A stretch of DNA of 64,000 bases from CAMEON01 sp045531965 (GCA_045531965.1 JAZSFA010000045.1:26004-90003), one strand, 5' to 3'; shown: positions 34,980-43,585, numbered from the stretch's first letter. The notes: generated from the sequence alone by a model not told the origin. Program-made: numbers and translations.

Positions 34980-36179
34980 ATGAACCACGATTACGAATAT
35001 GATACGCAATCTATGGAAACAATGGATTCGGATGAGCGGACAAGTGTTTCTCCAACGTCCGAGCCTTTTGTTCCTCGTGAGCCCAATCCTTCCCAATGGG
35101 CGATGAACGAAATCAGGCTGGTTTTTACCCGAGGGGAAGAATTATTTACTTATATCATGGCAGGTTTTTTGGCTGTGACACTCTTGGTTATGACCATCTT
35201 CCTTGCCACTACCGCTAAAGTATGGACAACGCCGACTGCTCCCATGGGGAACAGCCAGGAACAGGAAACACAACCGCCTGTCCAAGCGCCTGATGTGGAT
35301 AAGGGAGTCTTTGCGGACGGTCAGAAAGGCAATGTTCTCTATCAGAATGCGGATTCTGTGGCGCAGATATCTCTCGATCAGCTGACTGCGACCCACGCGG
35401 CACTGGCTAAGGTGTCTGATGGCAAAATCATTGCCTCGAGCGGCGCAGACGAAAAGGTATATCCCGCATCCATCACTAAGATTATGACCATGATCGTTGT
35501 GGTGGAGCATTTGAGAAGTGAGGCTGCCCTTCAGGAGACCATTACGATCAGTTACGATATTGTCAAAGCCATGCAGGCAGCGGAAGCTTCGGGTATCGGT
35601 TTTGCAGCGGGAGAAAAACTGACTGTGGAATCTCTTCTTTACGCCTTGATGCTTCGCTCGGACGGCGTAGCTGCCTGTGAACTGGCACGCTATATCGCCA
35701 TTACCGAGGATGCTTTTGTGGCACTCATGAACCAAAAGGCGCAGGAGATGGGGCTTACAGGTACTCATTTTACCAACCCTGTGGGTCTTTATCATGAGAA
35801 TCATTATTCCACCTGCCGCGATCTTGCTACCCTGATTGGATACGCCATGAATATGTCCCTGTGCCGTAAGATCATGACGGAGGATGCCATCGACGCTGAT
35901 TGTACGCAAGCCAACGGCTCTACGTTCCCGTACCATATTTACAATAATTTGTTGGAGACTTTCTTCAAGACAACGTATAAAAATCTGAATCCTGCCACTG
36001 CGGGTAAGCTGACGGTTATTGCAGGTAAGACGGGCTATACCCCCGAAAGCAAGTATTGCTTAGCAACTTGCGCGATGGCTGCTGACGGTAGCTACTATGT
36101 TTGCGTGACTGTGGGGGCTAACGGCTATGAGGATTGTATCAAGTCCTATCAGAAGATCTATAGCCAGTACGTGGGTTGA
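34980..36179 (+). CDS. D-alanyl-D-alanine carboxypeptidase (PBP5/DacF family), atypical SxN
   Basis: The 399-residue protein has a cytoplasmic N-terminus, a membrane helix at about 57-77 and an S11 peptidase domain outside the cell. The SxxK motif is Ser164-Ile-Thr-Lys167 and the KTG motif is in IAGKTGYTP. At the SxN site the sequence is RSDGVAACELA, so the usual Asn is replaced. The enzyme trims the terminal D-Ala of peptidoglycan pentapeptides. Unlike classical PBP5 it is anchored by an N-terminal helix, and no C-terminal amphipathic anchor is seen. Confidence 0.88.
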   Translation: MNHDYEYDTQSMETMDSDERTSVSPTSEPFVPREPNPSQWAMNEIRLVFTRGEELFTYIMAGFLAVTLLVMTIFLATTAKVWTTPTAPMGNSQEQETQPPVQAPDVDKGVFADGQKGNVLYQNADSVAQISLDQLTATHAALAKVSDGKIIASSGADEKVYPASITKIMTMIVVVEHLRSEAALQETITISYDIVKAMQAAEASGIGFAAGEKLTVESLLYALMLRSDGVAACELARYIAITEDAFVALMNQKAQEMGLTGTHFTNPVGLYHENHYSTCRDLATLIGYAMNMSLCRKIMTEDAIDADCTQANGSTFPYHIYNNLLETFFKTTYKNLNPATAGKLTVIAGKTGYTPESKYCLATCAMAADGSYYVCVTVGANGYEDCIKSYQKIYSQYVG

Positions 36180-36195
36180 TCTCTGAAAAACAGAA

Positions 36196-36236
36196 AGAGA
36201 AGGGTGCCTTGGGCACTCTTCTTCTTATTTTAAAAT
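36196..36236 (+). terminator. Probable terminator after the carboxypeptidase
   Basis: GAAGGGTGCC and GGCACTCTTC pair around TT with one mismatch, followed by TTCTTATTTT. Confidence 0.7.
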
Positions 36237-36336
36237 GAACACGGAAAGGTGCTTCTGCATAGGCTGTATAAGGGGGCGGAAAAGCTGTCTGCCATTGGTT
36301 TGTCGAACCCTTATGATGCTTTTGAAAGGAGTCGCC

Positions 36337-36921
36337 ATGATTATTACCAAACCATACATACGTGAAAGAGTGGTTGAATATGCTCGCACCTGGGCGTTGG
36401 ATCGTAACCCTTTGTTCCTGAATTTTACCGGCAGGGGAGGGGACTGTACTAATTTTGCCTCTCAATGCCTTTTGGCGGGAAGTTGTACAATGGATTTTAC
36501 ACCGGATTTTGGTTGGTATTATGTATCGCCCGATAACCGTGCGCCGGCATGGACATCTGTGGAATATTTTTATGATTTTGTCACAGAACAACCGAATTTT
36601 GCCTCGGAAAACAGGGGGATAGGACCGTTCGGACGTGAAATAAGAGCGCGAGAATTGGAGCTGGGGGATTTTATCCAGCTTCGGAATGGTATGGATGATT
36701 ACTATCATACATTGGTGGTTACGGGCTTTGAACCCAATGATATCCTGATTTGTGCCCATTCCGACGATGCCTTTGACCGCCGTCTCTCGACGTATAATTT
36801 CGCATCTTTGCGGCTACTTCATATCGACGGTGTTCGTACGGAAGTGGATGATGATACTTGCTTTGAGAATCTTTTGGACGGTATAGCCATCAATGTTGAA
36901 GATTTCCCGATGGGAGAATAA
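36337..36921 (+). CDS. Amidase-domain protein (Amidase_6-like)
   Basis: The 194-residue protein resembles the Amidase_6 putative cysteine amidases. It shows an RNPLFLNFTGRGGDCTNFAS region with a probable catalytic Cys, a Trp-rich WYYVSPDNRAPAWTSV segment, LELGDFIQLRNG, and a His in YYHTLVVTG followed by HSDDAFDR. Such proteins are thought to cleave peptide or peptidoglycan bonds. The ATG has AAAGGAG 7 bp upstream. No signal peptide is seen. The neighbouring carboxypeptidase suggests cell-envelope work, but that is inference. Confidence 0.8.
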   Translation: MIITKPYIRERVVEYARTWALDRNPLFLNFTGRGGDCTNFASQCLLAGSCTMDFTPDFGWYYVSPDNRAPAWTSVEYFYDFVTEQPNFASENRGIGPFGREIRARELELGDFIQLRNGMDDYYHTLVVTGFEPNDILICAHSDDAFDRRLSTYNFASLRLLHIDGVRTEVDDDTCFENLLDGIAINVEDFPMGE

Positions 36922-36930
36922 ATGAATGTT

Positions 36931-36961
36931 AGTTGTTTGCCGACCCGGTCGGCAAACAACT
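36931..36961. repeat. Perfect 31-bp palindromic hairpin with GTTGTTT ends
   Basis: AGTTGTTTGCCGACC and GGTCGGCAAACAACT are perfect inverse complements around one central base. There is no U tract. Its ends share GTTGTTTG with the two MITE-like elements, so it may be the smallest member of that family; it could also act as a transcription stop. The rest of the gap to the next promoter shows nothing else. Confidence 0.6.
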
Positions 36962-37022
36962 TCGCCCCATACACGTCATTGACAGAAAGGCAGAAAACTA
37001 CCAATAAAATCCCGCACAGCCC

Positions 37023-37051
37023 TTGACAAATCTTTTTTTCTGTGCTATAAT
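37023..37051 (+). promoter_or_regulatory. Consensus promoter of the T-box/ligase unit
   Basis: TTGACA (37023-37028), 17 bp and TATAAT (37046-37051), both perfect. Confidence 0.93.
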
Positions 37052-37059
37052 CGACTCAT

Positions 37060-37352
37060 TCCTATTTTTAAAAAGCGTATGAGCGGAAACAAGTAGCCCG
37101 TTGGGTCGAATGCAGAGAGACTGCGGTTGGTGAGAGCAGTCGGAGACAGACGGGGGAATACATTCTGCCAGCTTGACACCCAAAGGATCCACACCGAGTA
37201 GGCTGTCACGGGTGCGCCCGTTGTAGCGCAAGGGGAGCTTTGTCCCCGAAAGACCGTGCTTTCAAAGTCATAGATAAGCATGGTGAACTGAGGTGGTACC
37301 ACGCTTTGGCGTCCTCTGTCGTCTATTGAGACACAGGGGGCTTTTTTGTTAC
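37060..37352 (+). promoter_or_regulatory. T-box leader controlling an AMP-forming ligase, probably tRNA-Tyr
   Basis: Stem I contains AGTA (37092-37095), the AGAGAG / GGTTGGTG apical region and GAA (37156-37158) forming the specifier-loop S-turn. The T-box motif AGGTGGTACCACG is at 37291-37303, and a terminator stem with TTTTTT ends near 37350. The specifier reads UAC (37159-37161, Tyr, followed by A) or, with a one-base spacer as in the valS leader, ACA (Thr). The bulge UGGU pairs with discriminator A73, which fits tRNA-Tyr; Bacillus-type tRNA-Thr has U73. Uncharged tRNA would allow read-through into the ligase gene. Confidence 0.88.
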
Positions 37353-37382
37353 CGTCTACATCATAGAAAAGAGGATATTGTT

Positions 37383-39026
37383 ATGCCCATTACGGAATTT
37401 TTGGAAAAGAACGCACGGCTTCATCCCGATGATATCTGCCTCGTGGAGATCAACCCCGACAAACAACCTGACAAAGGTGTCACATGGCGTGAATATAACC
37501 TGATCGAATCCTCTGCCGATGCTTGCTATCGCAGAGATATGACATGGCGAGATTTCGATCGCCGAGCCAATCGCTTTGCTAATCTTCTCTTGTCTCGCGG
37601 CGTCAAACGAGGCGATAAGGTGGCCATCCTGCTCATGAACTGCTTGGAATGGTTGCCCGTATACTTTGGTATTTTGAAGGCAGGCGCCATTGTGGTACCC
37701 ATGAACTACCGTTATGCCTCTGATGAAATCAAATATTGCGTAGATCTGTCTGATACCCGCATTTTGGTCTTTGGACCCGAGTTTGTCAGCCGTGTGGATG
37801 TGATTCTTCCCCAGCTTGATGGCATTACCGACTTTTTCTACGTGGGCAATGAGGAGGATACCCCCGACTATGCCTCCAACTTTTCTCGGATGATCAACTA
37901 TTGCTCATCCACGTGCCCTCCTGTGGAGCTTTGCGATGAGGATGACGGTGCCATCTACTTCTCCTCGGGTACTACAGGTTTCCCCAAAGCCATCTTACAC
38001 CGTCATAAGGCACTGATGACCGCTGCTATTACCGAACAGGCGCACCATAGTCAGAAACGAGACGACGTTTTTCTTTGCATTCCCCCGCTGTACCACACGG
38101 GCGCAAAAATGCACTGGTTTGGCTCTCTGGTATCCTGCAGTAAAGCTGTTCTTCTTCGTGGTGTCAGTCCCGAGTGGATCTTGCAGTCAATCTCTGAAGA
38201 GCGCGCTACCATCGTTTGGCTTCTCGTGCCGTGGGCGCAGGATATTCTGGATGCTATTGACCGGGGAGAACTGAACCTTGATGAATACCGTCTGTCCCAG
38301 CTTCGCCTCATGCATATCGGCGCTCAGCCTGTTCCTCCCTCGCTGGTCAAGCGTTGGCAGGAGAAATTCCCCGGTCAGGACTATGATACCAACTATGGTT
38401 TGTCCGAGTCCATCGGTCCCGGTTGTGTTCATTTGGGGGTGGAAAATATCCATAAAGTGGGTGCCATTGGTATTCCCGGTCATGGCTGGGAATGCAAGAT
38501 TTTGGACGAACACCGCAATCCTGTGGTGCAGGGCGACGTGGGCGAACTAGCGGTTAAGGGCGACGGTGTCATGAAGTGTTACTATAAGAATCCCGAAGCC
38601 ACCGCCGAGATCCTTACCGATGACGGTTGGCTTCTGACAGGTGACATGGCGCGTATGGATGAAGAAGGTTTCATCTATCTTGTTGACCGTAAGAAGGATG
38701 TTATCATTACGGGCGGTGAGAACCTGTATCCTGTTCAGATCGAGGACTTCCTCCGCGCGCATGAGAAGATCAGCGACGTTGCAGTGATCGGTCTGCCTCA
38801 CGAAAGGCTGGGTGAGATCGCTGCGGCAATTATCCAAATCAAGGAAGGCATGACTTGTACAGAGGAAGAGATCATGGCATTCTGTCAGGATCTGCCCCGC
38901 TACAAGAGACCCAGGAAGATCATCTTCGCTGACGTTCCTCGTAACCCCACGGGTAAGATCGAAAAGCCCAAGCTTCGCGAGCGGTATGGCGCAGAGCGTT
39001 TGGTGGAAAGCGCTACAACTAATTGA
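37383..39026 (+). CDS. AMP-forming acyl/aryl-CoA ligase (ANL superfamily)
   Basis: The 547-residue enzyme has the adenylation motifs in order: YFSSGTTGFPKA (P-loop), TNYGLSES (aromatic motif), GDMARMDEEGFIYLVDRKKD (hinge) and NPTGKIEKPKL with the catalytic Lys. These activate a carboxylate with ATP, normally to transfer it to CoA. The substrate is unknown; a long N-terminal insert (about residues 15-50) is not typical. It stands alone under a T-box leader, which ties its expression to the charging of an amino-acid tRNA, probably tyrosine. An aromatic acid derived from that amino acid is a reasonable but untested substrate. Confidence 0.87.
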   Translation: MPITEFLEKNARLHPDDICLVEINPDKQPDKGVTWREYNLIESSADACYRRDMTWRDFDRRANRFANLLLSRGVKRGDKVAILLMNCLEWLPVYFGILKAGAIVVPMNYRYASDEIKYCVDLSDTRILVFGPEFVSRVDVILPQLDGITDFFYVGNEEDTPDYASNFSRMINYCSSTCPPVELCDEDDGAIYFSSGTTGFPKAILHRHKALMTAAITEQAHHSQKRDDVFLCIPPLYHTGAKMHWFGSLVSCSKAVLLRGVSPEWILQSISEERATIVWLLVPWAQDILDAIDRGELNLDEYRLSQLRLMHIGAQPVPPSLVKRWQEKFPGQDYDTNYGLSESIGPGCVHLGVENIHKVGAIGIPGHGWECKILDEHRNPVVQGDVGELAVKGDGVMKCYYKNPEATAEILTDDGWLLTGDMARMDEEGFIYLVDRKKDVIITGGENLYPVQIEDFLRAHEKISDVAVIGLPHERLGEIAAAIIQIKEGMTCTEEEIMAFCQDLPRYKRPRKIIFADVPRNPTGKIEKPKLRERYGAERLVESATTN

Positions 39027-39032
39027 TAGACA

Positions 39033-39064
39033 AGCCTCGGCTGTACAGATGTGCAACCGAGGCT
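39033..39064 (+). terminator. Hairpin after the ligase gene
   Basis: AGCCTCGG and CCGAGGCT are a perfect 8-bp stem with a 16-nt loop. The 3' flank (CTCGGTATTT) is a weak U tract, so termination is only probable. Confidence 0.55.
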
Positions 39065-39120
39065 CTCGGTATTTCATACAAAAAAATCGGGAAAAGTTTA
39101 TAAAAAATCCCGAAAACCTA

Positions 39121-39149
39121 TTGACAAACAACGCGTTTCGTGTTATAAT
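39121..39149 (+). promoter_or_regulatory. Consensus promoter of rplU-prp-rpmA
   Basis: TTGACA (39121-39126), 17 bp and TATAAT (39144-39149), both perfect. Confidence 0.93.
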
Positions 39150-39156
39150 GATTTGC

Positions 39157-39299
39157 CGCTTAAAACGGGCGTCTTTTAAGCGCGGTCATTTTCAAGTTGT
39201 CCAAAATGATTTTTACCTTGCGAGGTAAAGAAAAATGAGGATAATGAGGAAGGATCGCCGCCCCACTTTAGCGAGTCTTAAAGAAAAGAGGTGCTTTTC
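39157..39299 (+). promoter_or_regulatory. 5' leader of rplU, probable L21 leader
   Basis: About 140 nt separate the promoter from rplU. CTTAAAACG/CGTCTTTTAAG and ACCTTGCGAGGT are local inverted repeats. Bacillota commonly carry a structured L21 leader here. The assignment rests on position and length rather than a full motif match. Confidence 0.5.
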
Positions 39300-39608
39300 A
39301 TGTTTGCTGTTATCACGACAGGCGGAAAGCAGTACAAGGTCTCCGAGCAGGACATCATCTTCGTTGAGAAGCTGGAGGTTGAAGAAGGTGCGGAGGTTAC
39401 TTTCCCCGTAGCCGCTCTCGCCACCGAGGAAGGCTTCAAGGTTGGTACTCCCGTTATCGAGGGTGCTACCGTTACCGCAACCGTACTTAAGAACGGTAAG
39501 TCCAAGAAGATTTACGTTATGAAGTACAAGTCCAAGAAGAACGAGAAGAAGAAGATCGGTCACAGACAGCCCTTCACTAAGGTGCAGATCGTCAAGATCG
39601 AGGGCTAA
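39300..39608 (+). CDS. rplU: 50S ribosomal protein L21
   Basis: The 102-residue protein begins MFAVITTGGKQYKVSEQD and ends with the KKIGHRQPFTKVQIVKI segment typical of L21. The ATG at 39300 has AAGAGGTG 6 bp upstream; an earlier in-frame GTG lies within that site. It heads the conserved rplU-prp-rpmA operon. Confidence 0.97.
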   Translation: MFAVITTGGKQYKVSEQDIIFVEKLEVEEGAEVTFPVAALATEEGFKVGTPVIEGATVTATVLKNGKSKKIYVMKYKSKKNEKKKIGHRQPFTKVQIVKIEG

Positions 39609-39641
39609 TTTCCCTCAAATCCTCTTTCATGGAGGTGTCAT

Positions 39642-40007
39642 ATGACAAAGATCGTTTTTTATCGTAGTGACGGTATTTTTTATGGCTTTGAAGAGCAGGG
39701 ACATACAGGCTATGGCGAAGAGGGCACGGACATTCTATGCTCGGCGCTGTCTGCCATGACCATGTTTCTGATCAACACCATTGAGGTGGCGTATTCCTCC
39801 CGTGTGGATTACGACATCGAGGATCGAACCACCACCATCCGCGTCCGCGCACGTGCCGCTCTGCCCGAATATGAGGCGGACGAAACCAAGCGGTATGCCG
39901 TTTCGGGTCTGTTTCTCGGCTATTACCAGCAGCTCACAGATATGCTGGAGGAGTATGGAGACTATTTGGATGTCAAGGTCATCAATCGCGCTTATGAAGA
40001 CGATTGA
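39642..40007 (+). CDS. prp: Ribosomal processing cysteine protease Prp
   Basis: The 121-residue protein has the Prp catalytic pair His21 (GHTGYGEEG) and Cys33 (DILCSALSAM). Prp removes the N-terminal leader of L27, a step essential in Bacillota that keep this leader. GGAGGTG precedes the ATG. It lies between rplU and rpmA, and the L27 encoded next has a matching cleavage site, so enzyme and substrate are neighbours. Confidence 0.95.
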   Translation: MTKIVFYRSDGIFYGFEEQGHTGYGEEGTDILCSALSAMTMFLINTIEVAYSSRVDYDIEDRTTTIRVRARAALPEYEADETKRYAVSGLFLGYYQQLTDMLEEYGDYLDVKVINRAYEDD

Positions 40008-40100
40008 TTAAAAATAACGTCTGTTCGCTTGCAATTCCAAGGTGCACAAGCACCCGACTTACTATGTAAGTTGCCCACAAGATTTATGGAGGTAAGAATG

Positions 40101-40382
40101 ATGTTGAAGCTCAGTTTGCAATTTTTTGCTCACAAGAAGGGTGTCGGTTCTACCAAGAACGGCCGTGATAGCGAATCCAAGCGCCTTGGCGTGAAGAGAG
40201 CTGACGGTCAGGAAGTTCTCGCCGGCAACATTCTCGTTCGTCAGAGAGGCACCGCCATCCGCCCCGGTAACAACGTTGGTATCGGTAAGGATGACACGCT
40301 GTTTGCCCTCATCGACGGTCGCGTTAAGTTCGAGCATGCACCCAAGGGCAAGAAGCAGGTCAGCGTTTACGCAGCAGAGTAA
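40101..40382 (+). CDS. rpmA: 50S ribosomal protein L27 precursor with Prp-cleavable leader
   Basis: The 93-residue product begins MLKLSLQFFAHKKGVGSTKN. The leader MLKLSLQFF with the LQFFA/HKKG site is the Prp target, so mature L27 starts within AHKKGVGS. The rest (GRDSESKRLGVKRADGQ, ILVRQRGTAIRPGNNVGIG) is standard L27, which reaches the peptidyl-transferase centre. Two adjacent ATGs exist (40098, 40101); the second has better spacing from GGAGGT and matches family starts. Confidence 0.96.
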   Translation: MLKLSLQFFAHKKGVGSTKNGRDSESKRLGVKRADGQEVLAGNILVRQRGTAIRPGNNVGIGKDDTLFALIDGRVKFEHAPKGKKQVSVYAAE

Positions 40383-40414
40383 TCTTACGTAAAACGACCG
40401 CAACCTTGGTATGA

Positions 40415-40466
40415 ATACATTCCGACCCGGGACTTTGCTGTGAAAGACCGATGGGTCGGAATGTAT
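40415..40466 (+). other. 14-bp perfect inverted repeat before the valS T-box
   Basis: ATACATTCCGACCC (40415-40428) and GGGTCGGAATGTAT (40453-40466) are exact inverse complements with a 24-nt loop. There is no U tract. It lies between rpmA and Stem I of the T-box, and may be a weak stop for rpmA or an extra leader domain. Confidence 0.6.
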
Positions 40467-40474
40467 CAGACCCC

Positions 40475-40725
40475 AATCAATCATCAAAAGCTGTGATCGG
40501 GAGGAGTAATCCCGGCGCCGCGAAAGAGAAGGGACGGTTGGTGCAAGTCCCCCGCGGCAAACGGATGAAGGTCGCCTGTGAGCTGTGAGCGTGAGCTGTA
40601 ACATGACAGGGTAGTGCTCACCGGTGAGAACCGTTATATTCTATAGAGTGCGCATGGAATCTCTCTGTGCGAAATCAGGTGGTACCGCGTCTTCTCGTCC
40701 TGATACGAGAGGGCGTTTTTTGTTT
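40475..40725 (+). promoter_or_regulatory. T-box leader of valS, tRNA-Val specifier GUC
   Basis: Stem I has AGTA in GGAGTAATCCC and the opposite GAAG-GTC, with specifier GTC (Val) at 40571-40573. GGACGGTTGGTG is the apical part. The T-box AGGTGGTACCGCG is at 40677-40689, with bulge UGGU complementary to discriminator A. TCTTCTCGTC..GAGAGGGCG and a T run form the terminator (to about 40722). No clear promoter separates it from rpmA. Confidence 0.93.
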
Positions 40726-40857
40726 TTAGAAACGTCCAGGACTTTAAAGCAAATGATATATTAAAAAGACACATAAAATTTCGAAAGATTTTGGAGGATT
40801 CCGGTGGAAACTATTTTCAAAAGTTTCCTATGACGCTTCCAAAAGAAAGGTAGGTAT

Positions 40858-43515
40858 ATGATGAATCCCAACACCGAACTTCCCAAAACCTATGCTCCGT
40901 CTGAATTTGAGGACAGGATCTATCAGAATTGGGTAGACAAGGGCTACTTCAAGGCTCATATCGATCCCGAAAAAAAGCCTTATACTATCGTGATTCCTCC
41001 GCCCAACATCACGGGTCAGCTTCACATGGGTCATGCATTAGACAACACCCTTCAGGATATCCTCATTCGCTATAAGCGTATGTCAGGATTCTCCACACTT
41101 TGGCTCCCCGGCACCGACCACGCCTCCATCGCCACCGAAGCGAAAATCGTAGAGGCTATGCGTAAGGAGGGGCTGACCAAGGAGGATCTGGGTCGTGAGC
41201 AGTTCCTTGAGCGCGCTTGGAAATGGAAAGAGCAATATGGTAATCGCATTATTTCTCAGCTCAAGAAGATGGGCTCCTCCTGTGACTGGAGCCGTGAGCG
41301 CTTCACTTTGGACGAAGGTTGTTCCAAGGCTGTCCGTAAGGTCTTTGGTCACCTCTATGACAAGGGGCTGATCTACCGTGGTGAGCGTATCATTAACTGG
41401 TGTCCCCATTGTGAAACGTCCATCTCCAACGCCGAGGTGGACTACGAGGAACAAAACGGTCACTTTTGGCATATTCGCTATCCCCTGGTAGGCGGTGGCG
41501 GATATGTTGAAGTCGCGACCACTCGTCCCGAGACTCTGCTGGGAGATACCGCCGTGGCCGTCAACCCCGCTGACGAGAGATACAAGGATCTTATCGGTAA
41601 GTACGTTGTTCTGCCTTTGGTGGGTCGCCGTATTCCTATCGTCGCTGATGAACACGCCCAGTTGGACAAGGGTACAGGTTGCGTGAAGATCACCCCCGCC
41701 CATGACCCCAACGACTTTGAGGTAGGTCGCCGTTGCCACCTCCCCATGGAAGTGGTGCTGACCAACCGCGCCAAGATTACCGACAATTATCCCAAGTACG
41801 CCGGCATGGATCGTTACGAGGCACGTAAGGCTATCGTTAATGACCTCCGCGAAGGCGGTTTCCTTGCCGAAATCGAGGATCTGAAGCACGAGGTAGGTAC
41901 CTGCTACCGTTGCGGTACCACCATCGAGCCCATGATTTCCCTCCAGTGGTTCGTCCGCATGGAGCCTTTGGCTAAGCCCGCCATCGACGCCGTCCGCGAG
42001 GGCAAGACCCGCTTCGTCCCCGAGCGCTTTGACAAGAACTACTTCCACTGGATGGAGAACAGCCAGGATTGGTGCATCTCCCGTCAGCTGTGGTGGGGTC
42101 ACCGCATTCCCGCCTACTACTGCGATGCTTGCGGTCACGTAGAGGTGGCGCCCGACGGCTGTACCGCCTGCCCCAAGTGCGGCGGCTCCGTGACCCAGGA
42201 TCCCGACACCCTGGATACCTGGTTCTCCTCCGCGCTTTGGCCCTTCTCTACCTTGGGCTGGCCCGAGGAGACCGAAGATCTGTCCTATTTCTACCCCACC
42301 AGCACGTTGGTCACCGGCTATGACATCATTACCTTCTGGGTGTCCCGCATGATCTTCTCGGCGTTGGAATACACCGGCGAGGTACCCTTCGACACCGTCC
42401 TGATCCACGGTCTTGTGCGTGATGCCCAGGGTCGCAAGATGTCCAAGTCTTTGGGCAACGGCATCGATCCTTTGGAGATTATCGCCAACTACGGTGCCGA
42501 TGCTCTCCGCTTTGCGCTGGCTACGGGTAACTCCCCCGGAAACGATATGCGCTTCTCGGACGAGAAGATTGAGGCTGCCCGTAACTTCGCCAACAAGCTG
42601 TGGAACGCCTCCCGCTTCGTCCGCATGAATCTCACCATTGACGAGATCCACCTCCCCGAGACCTCTAAGCTGGCTCCCGAAGATAAGTGGCTTTTGCATA
42701 AGTTCAATCATTTGGTGGAAAATGTCCGAGCAAATCTCGACAAGTATGAGATTGGTGTGGCTTTGGGCGCATTGTATGATTTCACTTGGGACGTTTTCTG
42801 TGATTGGTATATTGAGCTTGCCAAGGCAAGACTCAACGAGAAGGAGACAGAAGGTAACGAGATCTGCCAACAGGTCATTTCCTATGTCCTCAATGGTATC
42901 CTCAAACTTTTGCACCCCTTCATGCCCTTTATCACCGAGGAAATCTTCGCTTCTCTGCCTACCATGGCAGGGGATAAGGAAAGCATCATGATCTCTGACT
43001 ATCCCGCTGTCAATGATGCCCACGTATTTGCCGAGGAAGCTGCTGAGATGGAGCGCATCATTGAACTGATTCGTGCCATCCGTAACCGCAGAAGTGAAAT
43101 GAACATTGCCCCCTCCCGCAAGGCAGCGTTGTTTATTCAGACTAAGTACGTAGATACGTTCCGTCCCGCAACTCACGCCTTCTTTGCACGTTTGGCTTCT
43201 GCCGCCGGCGTTTCCGTGGCAGAGCAGTTTGATGAGACCATTGTCTCGGCTGATACAGCAGTACAAGTCATCACTCCCGCCGCTACTGCCTACCTGCCTC
43301 TCGCGGATCTTGTGGATTTCGAAAAGGAAAAGGCACGCCTTGACGGTGAGATCGCCAAGCTGGAGCAGGAAGTGCTTCGCTTTGAAAAGAAACTGTCCAA
43401 TGAAAGCTTTGTCGCCAAAGCGCCCGCCGCTGTGGTGGAAGGCGAAAAAGCCAAATTGGCAGCCGCTCAGGAAAAGCTGGAAGGCACCCGTGCTGCCAGA
43501 GCTAAGCTGGGTTGA
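40858..43515 (+). CDS. valS: Valyl-tRNA synthetase
   Basis: The 885-residue class I synthetase charges tRNA-Val and edits mischarged threonine. It has the HIGH variant in PPNITGQLHMGHALD, the WLPGTDHASIATE region, a CP1 editing domain, and KMSKS at residue 527 (GRKMSKSLGNGIDP). The C-terminal coiled-coil arm (about 820-885) is typical of ValRS. Two ATGs are adjacent (40858, 40861) after AAAGGTAGG. It is preceded by a Val T-box. Codon use in the middle is strongly C-ending, as in other highly expressed genes here. Confidence 0.97.
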   Translation: MMNPNTELPKTYAPSEFEDRIYQNWVDKGYFKAHIDPEKKPYTIVIPPPNITGQLHMGHALDNTLQDILIRYKRMSGFSTLWLPGTDHASIATEAKIVEAMRKEGLTKEDLGREQFLERAWKWKEQYGNRIISQLKKMGSSCDWSRERFTLDEGCSKAVRKVFGHLYDKGLIYRGERIINWCPHCETSISNAEVDYEEQNGHFWHIRYPLVGGGGYVEVATTRPETLLGDTAVAVNPADERYKDLIGKYVVLPLVGRRIPIVADEHAQLDKGTGCVKITPAHDPNDFEVGRRCHLPMEVVLTNRAKITDNYPKYAGMDRYEARKAIVNDLREGGFLAEIEDLKHEVGTCYRCGTTIEPMISLQWFVRMEPLAKPAIDAVREGKTRFVPERFDKNYFHWMENSQDWCISRQLWWGHRIPAYYCDACGHVEVAPDGCTACPKCGGSVTQDPDTLDTWFSSALWPFSTLGWPEETEDLSYFYPTSTLVTGYDIITFWVSRMIFSALEYTGEVPFDTVLIHGLVRDAQGRKMSKSLGNGIDPLEIIANYGADALRFALATGNSPGNDMRFSDEKIEAARNFANKLWNASRFVRMNLTIDEIHLPETSKLAPEDKWLLHKFNHLVENVRANLDKYEIGVALGALYDFTWDVFCDWYIELAKARLNEKETEGNEICQQVISYVLNGILKLLHPFMPFITEEIFASLPTMAGDKESIMISDYPAVNDAHVFAEEAAEMERIIELIRAIRNRRSEMNIAPSRKAALFIQTKYVDTFRPATHAFFARLASAAGVSVAEQFDETIVSADTAVQVITPAATAYLPLADLVDFEKEKARLDGEIAKLEQEVLRFEKKLSNESFVAKAPAAVVEGEKAKLAAAQEKLEGTRAARAKLG

Positions 43516-43529
43516 TCAATGCTTTAAAG

Positions 43530-43569
43530 AAAAAGACATACGGTTCAAAAATGAGCCGTATGTCTTTTT
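43530..43569. terminator. Bidirectional terminator between valS and the convergent gene
   Basis: AAAAAGACATACGG and CCGTATGTCTTTTT form a perfect 14-bp stem, giving U tracts on both strands. It serves valS on the plus strand and the minus-strand gene ending at 43586. Confidence 0.94.
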
Positions 43570-43585
43570 GTTTGTACTACGTTAC

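Noticed and set aside
41083..43266. 727-codon frame antisense to valS
   Set aside because: Mirror of the GC-rich valS codons; composition is low-complexity and no motif is seen.
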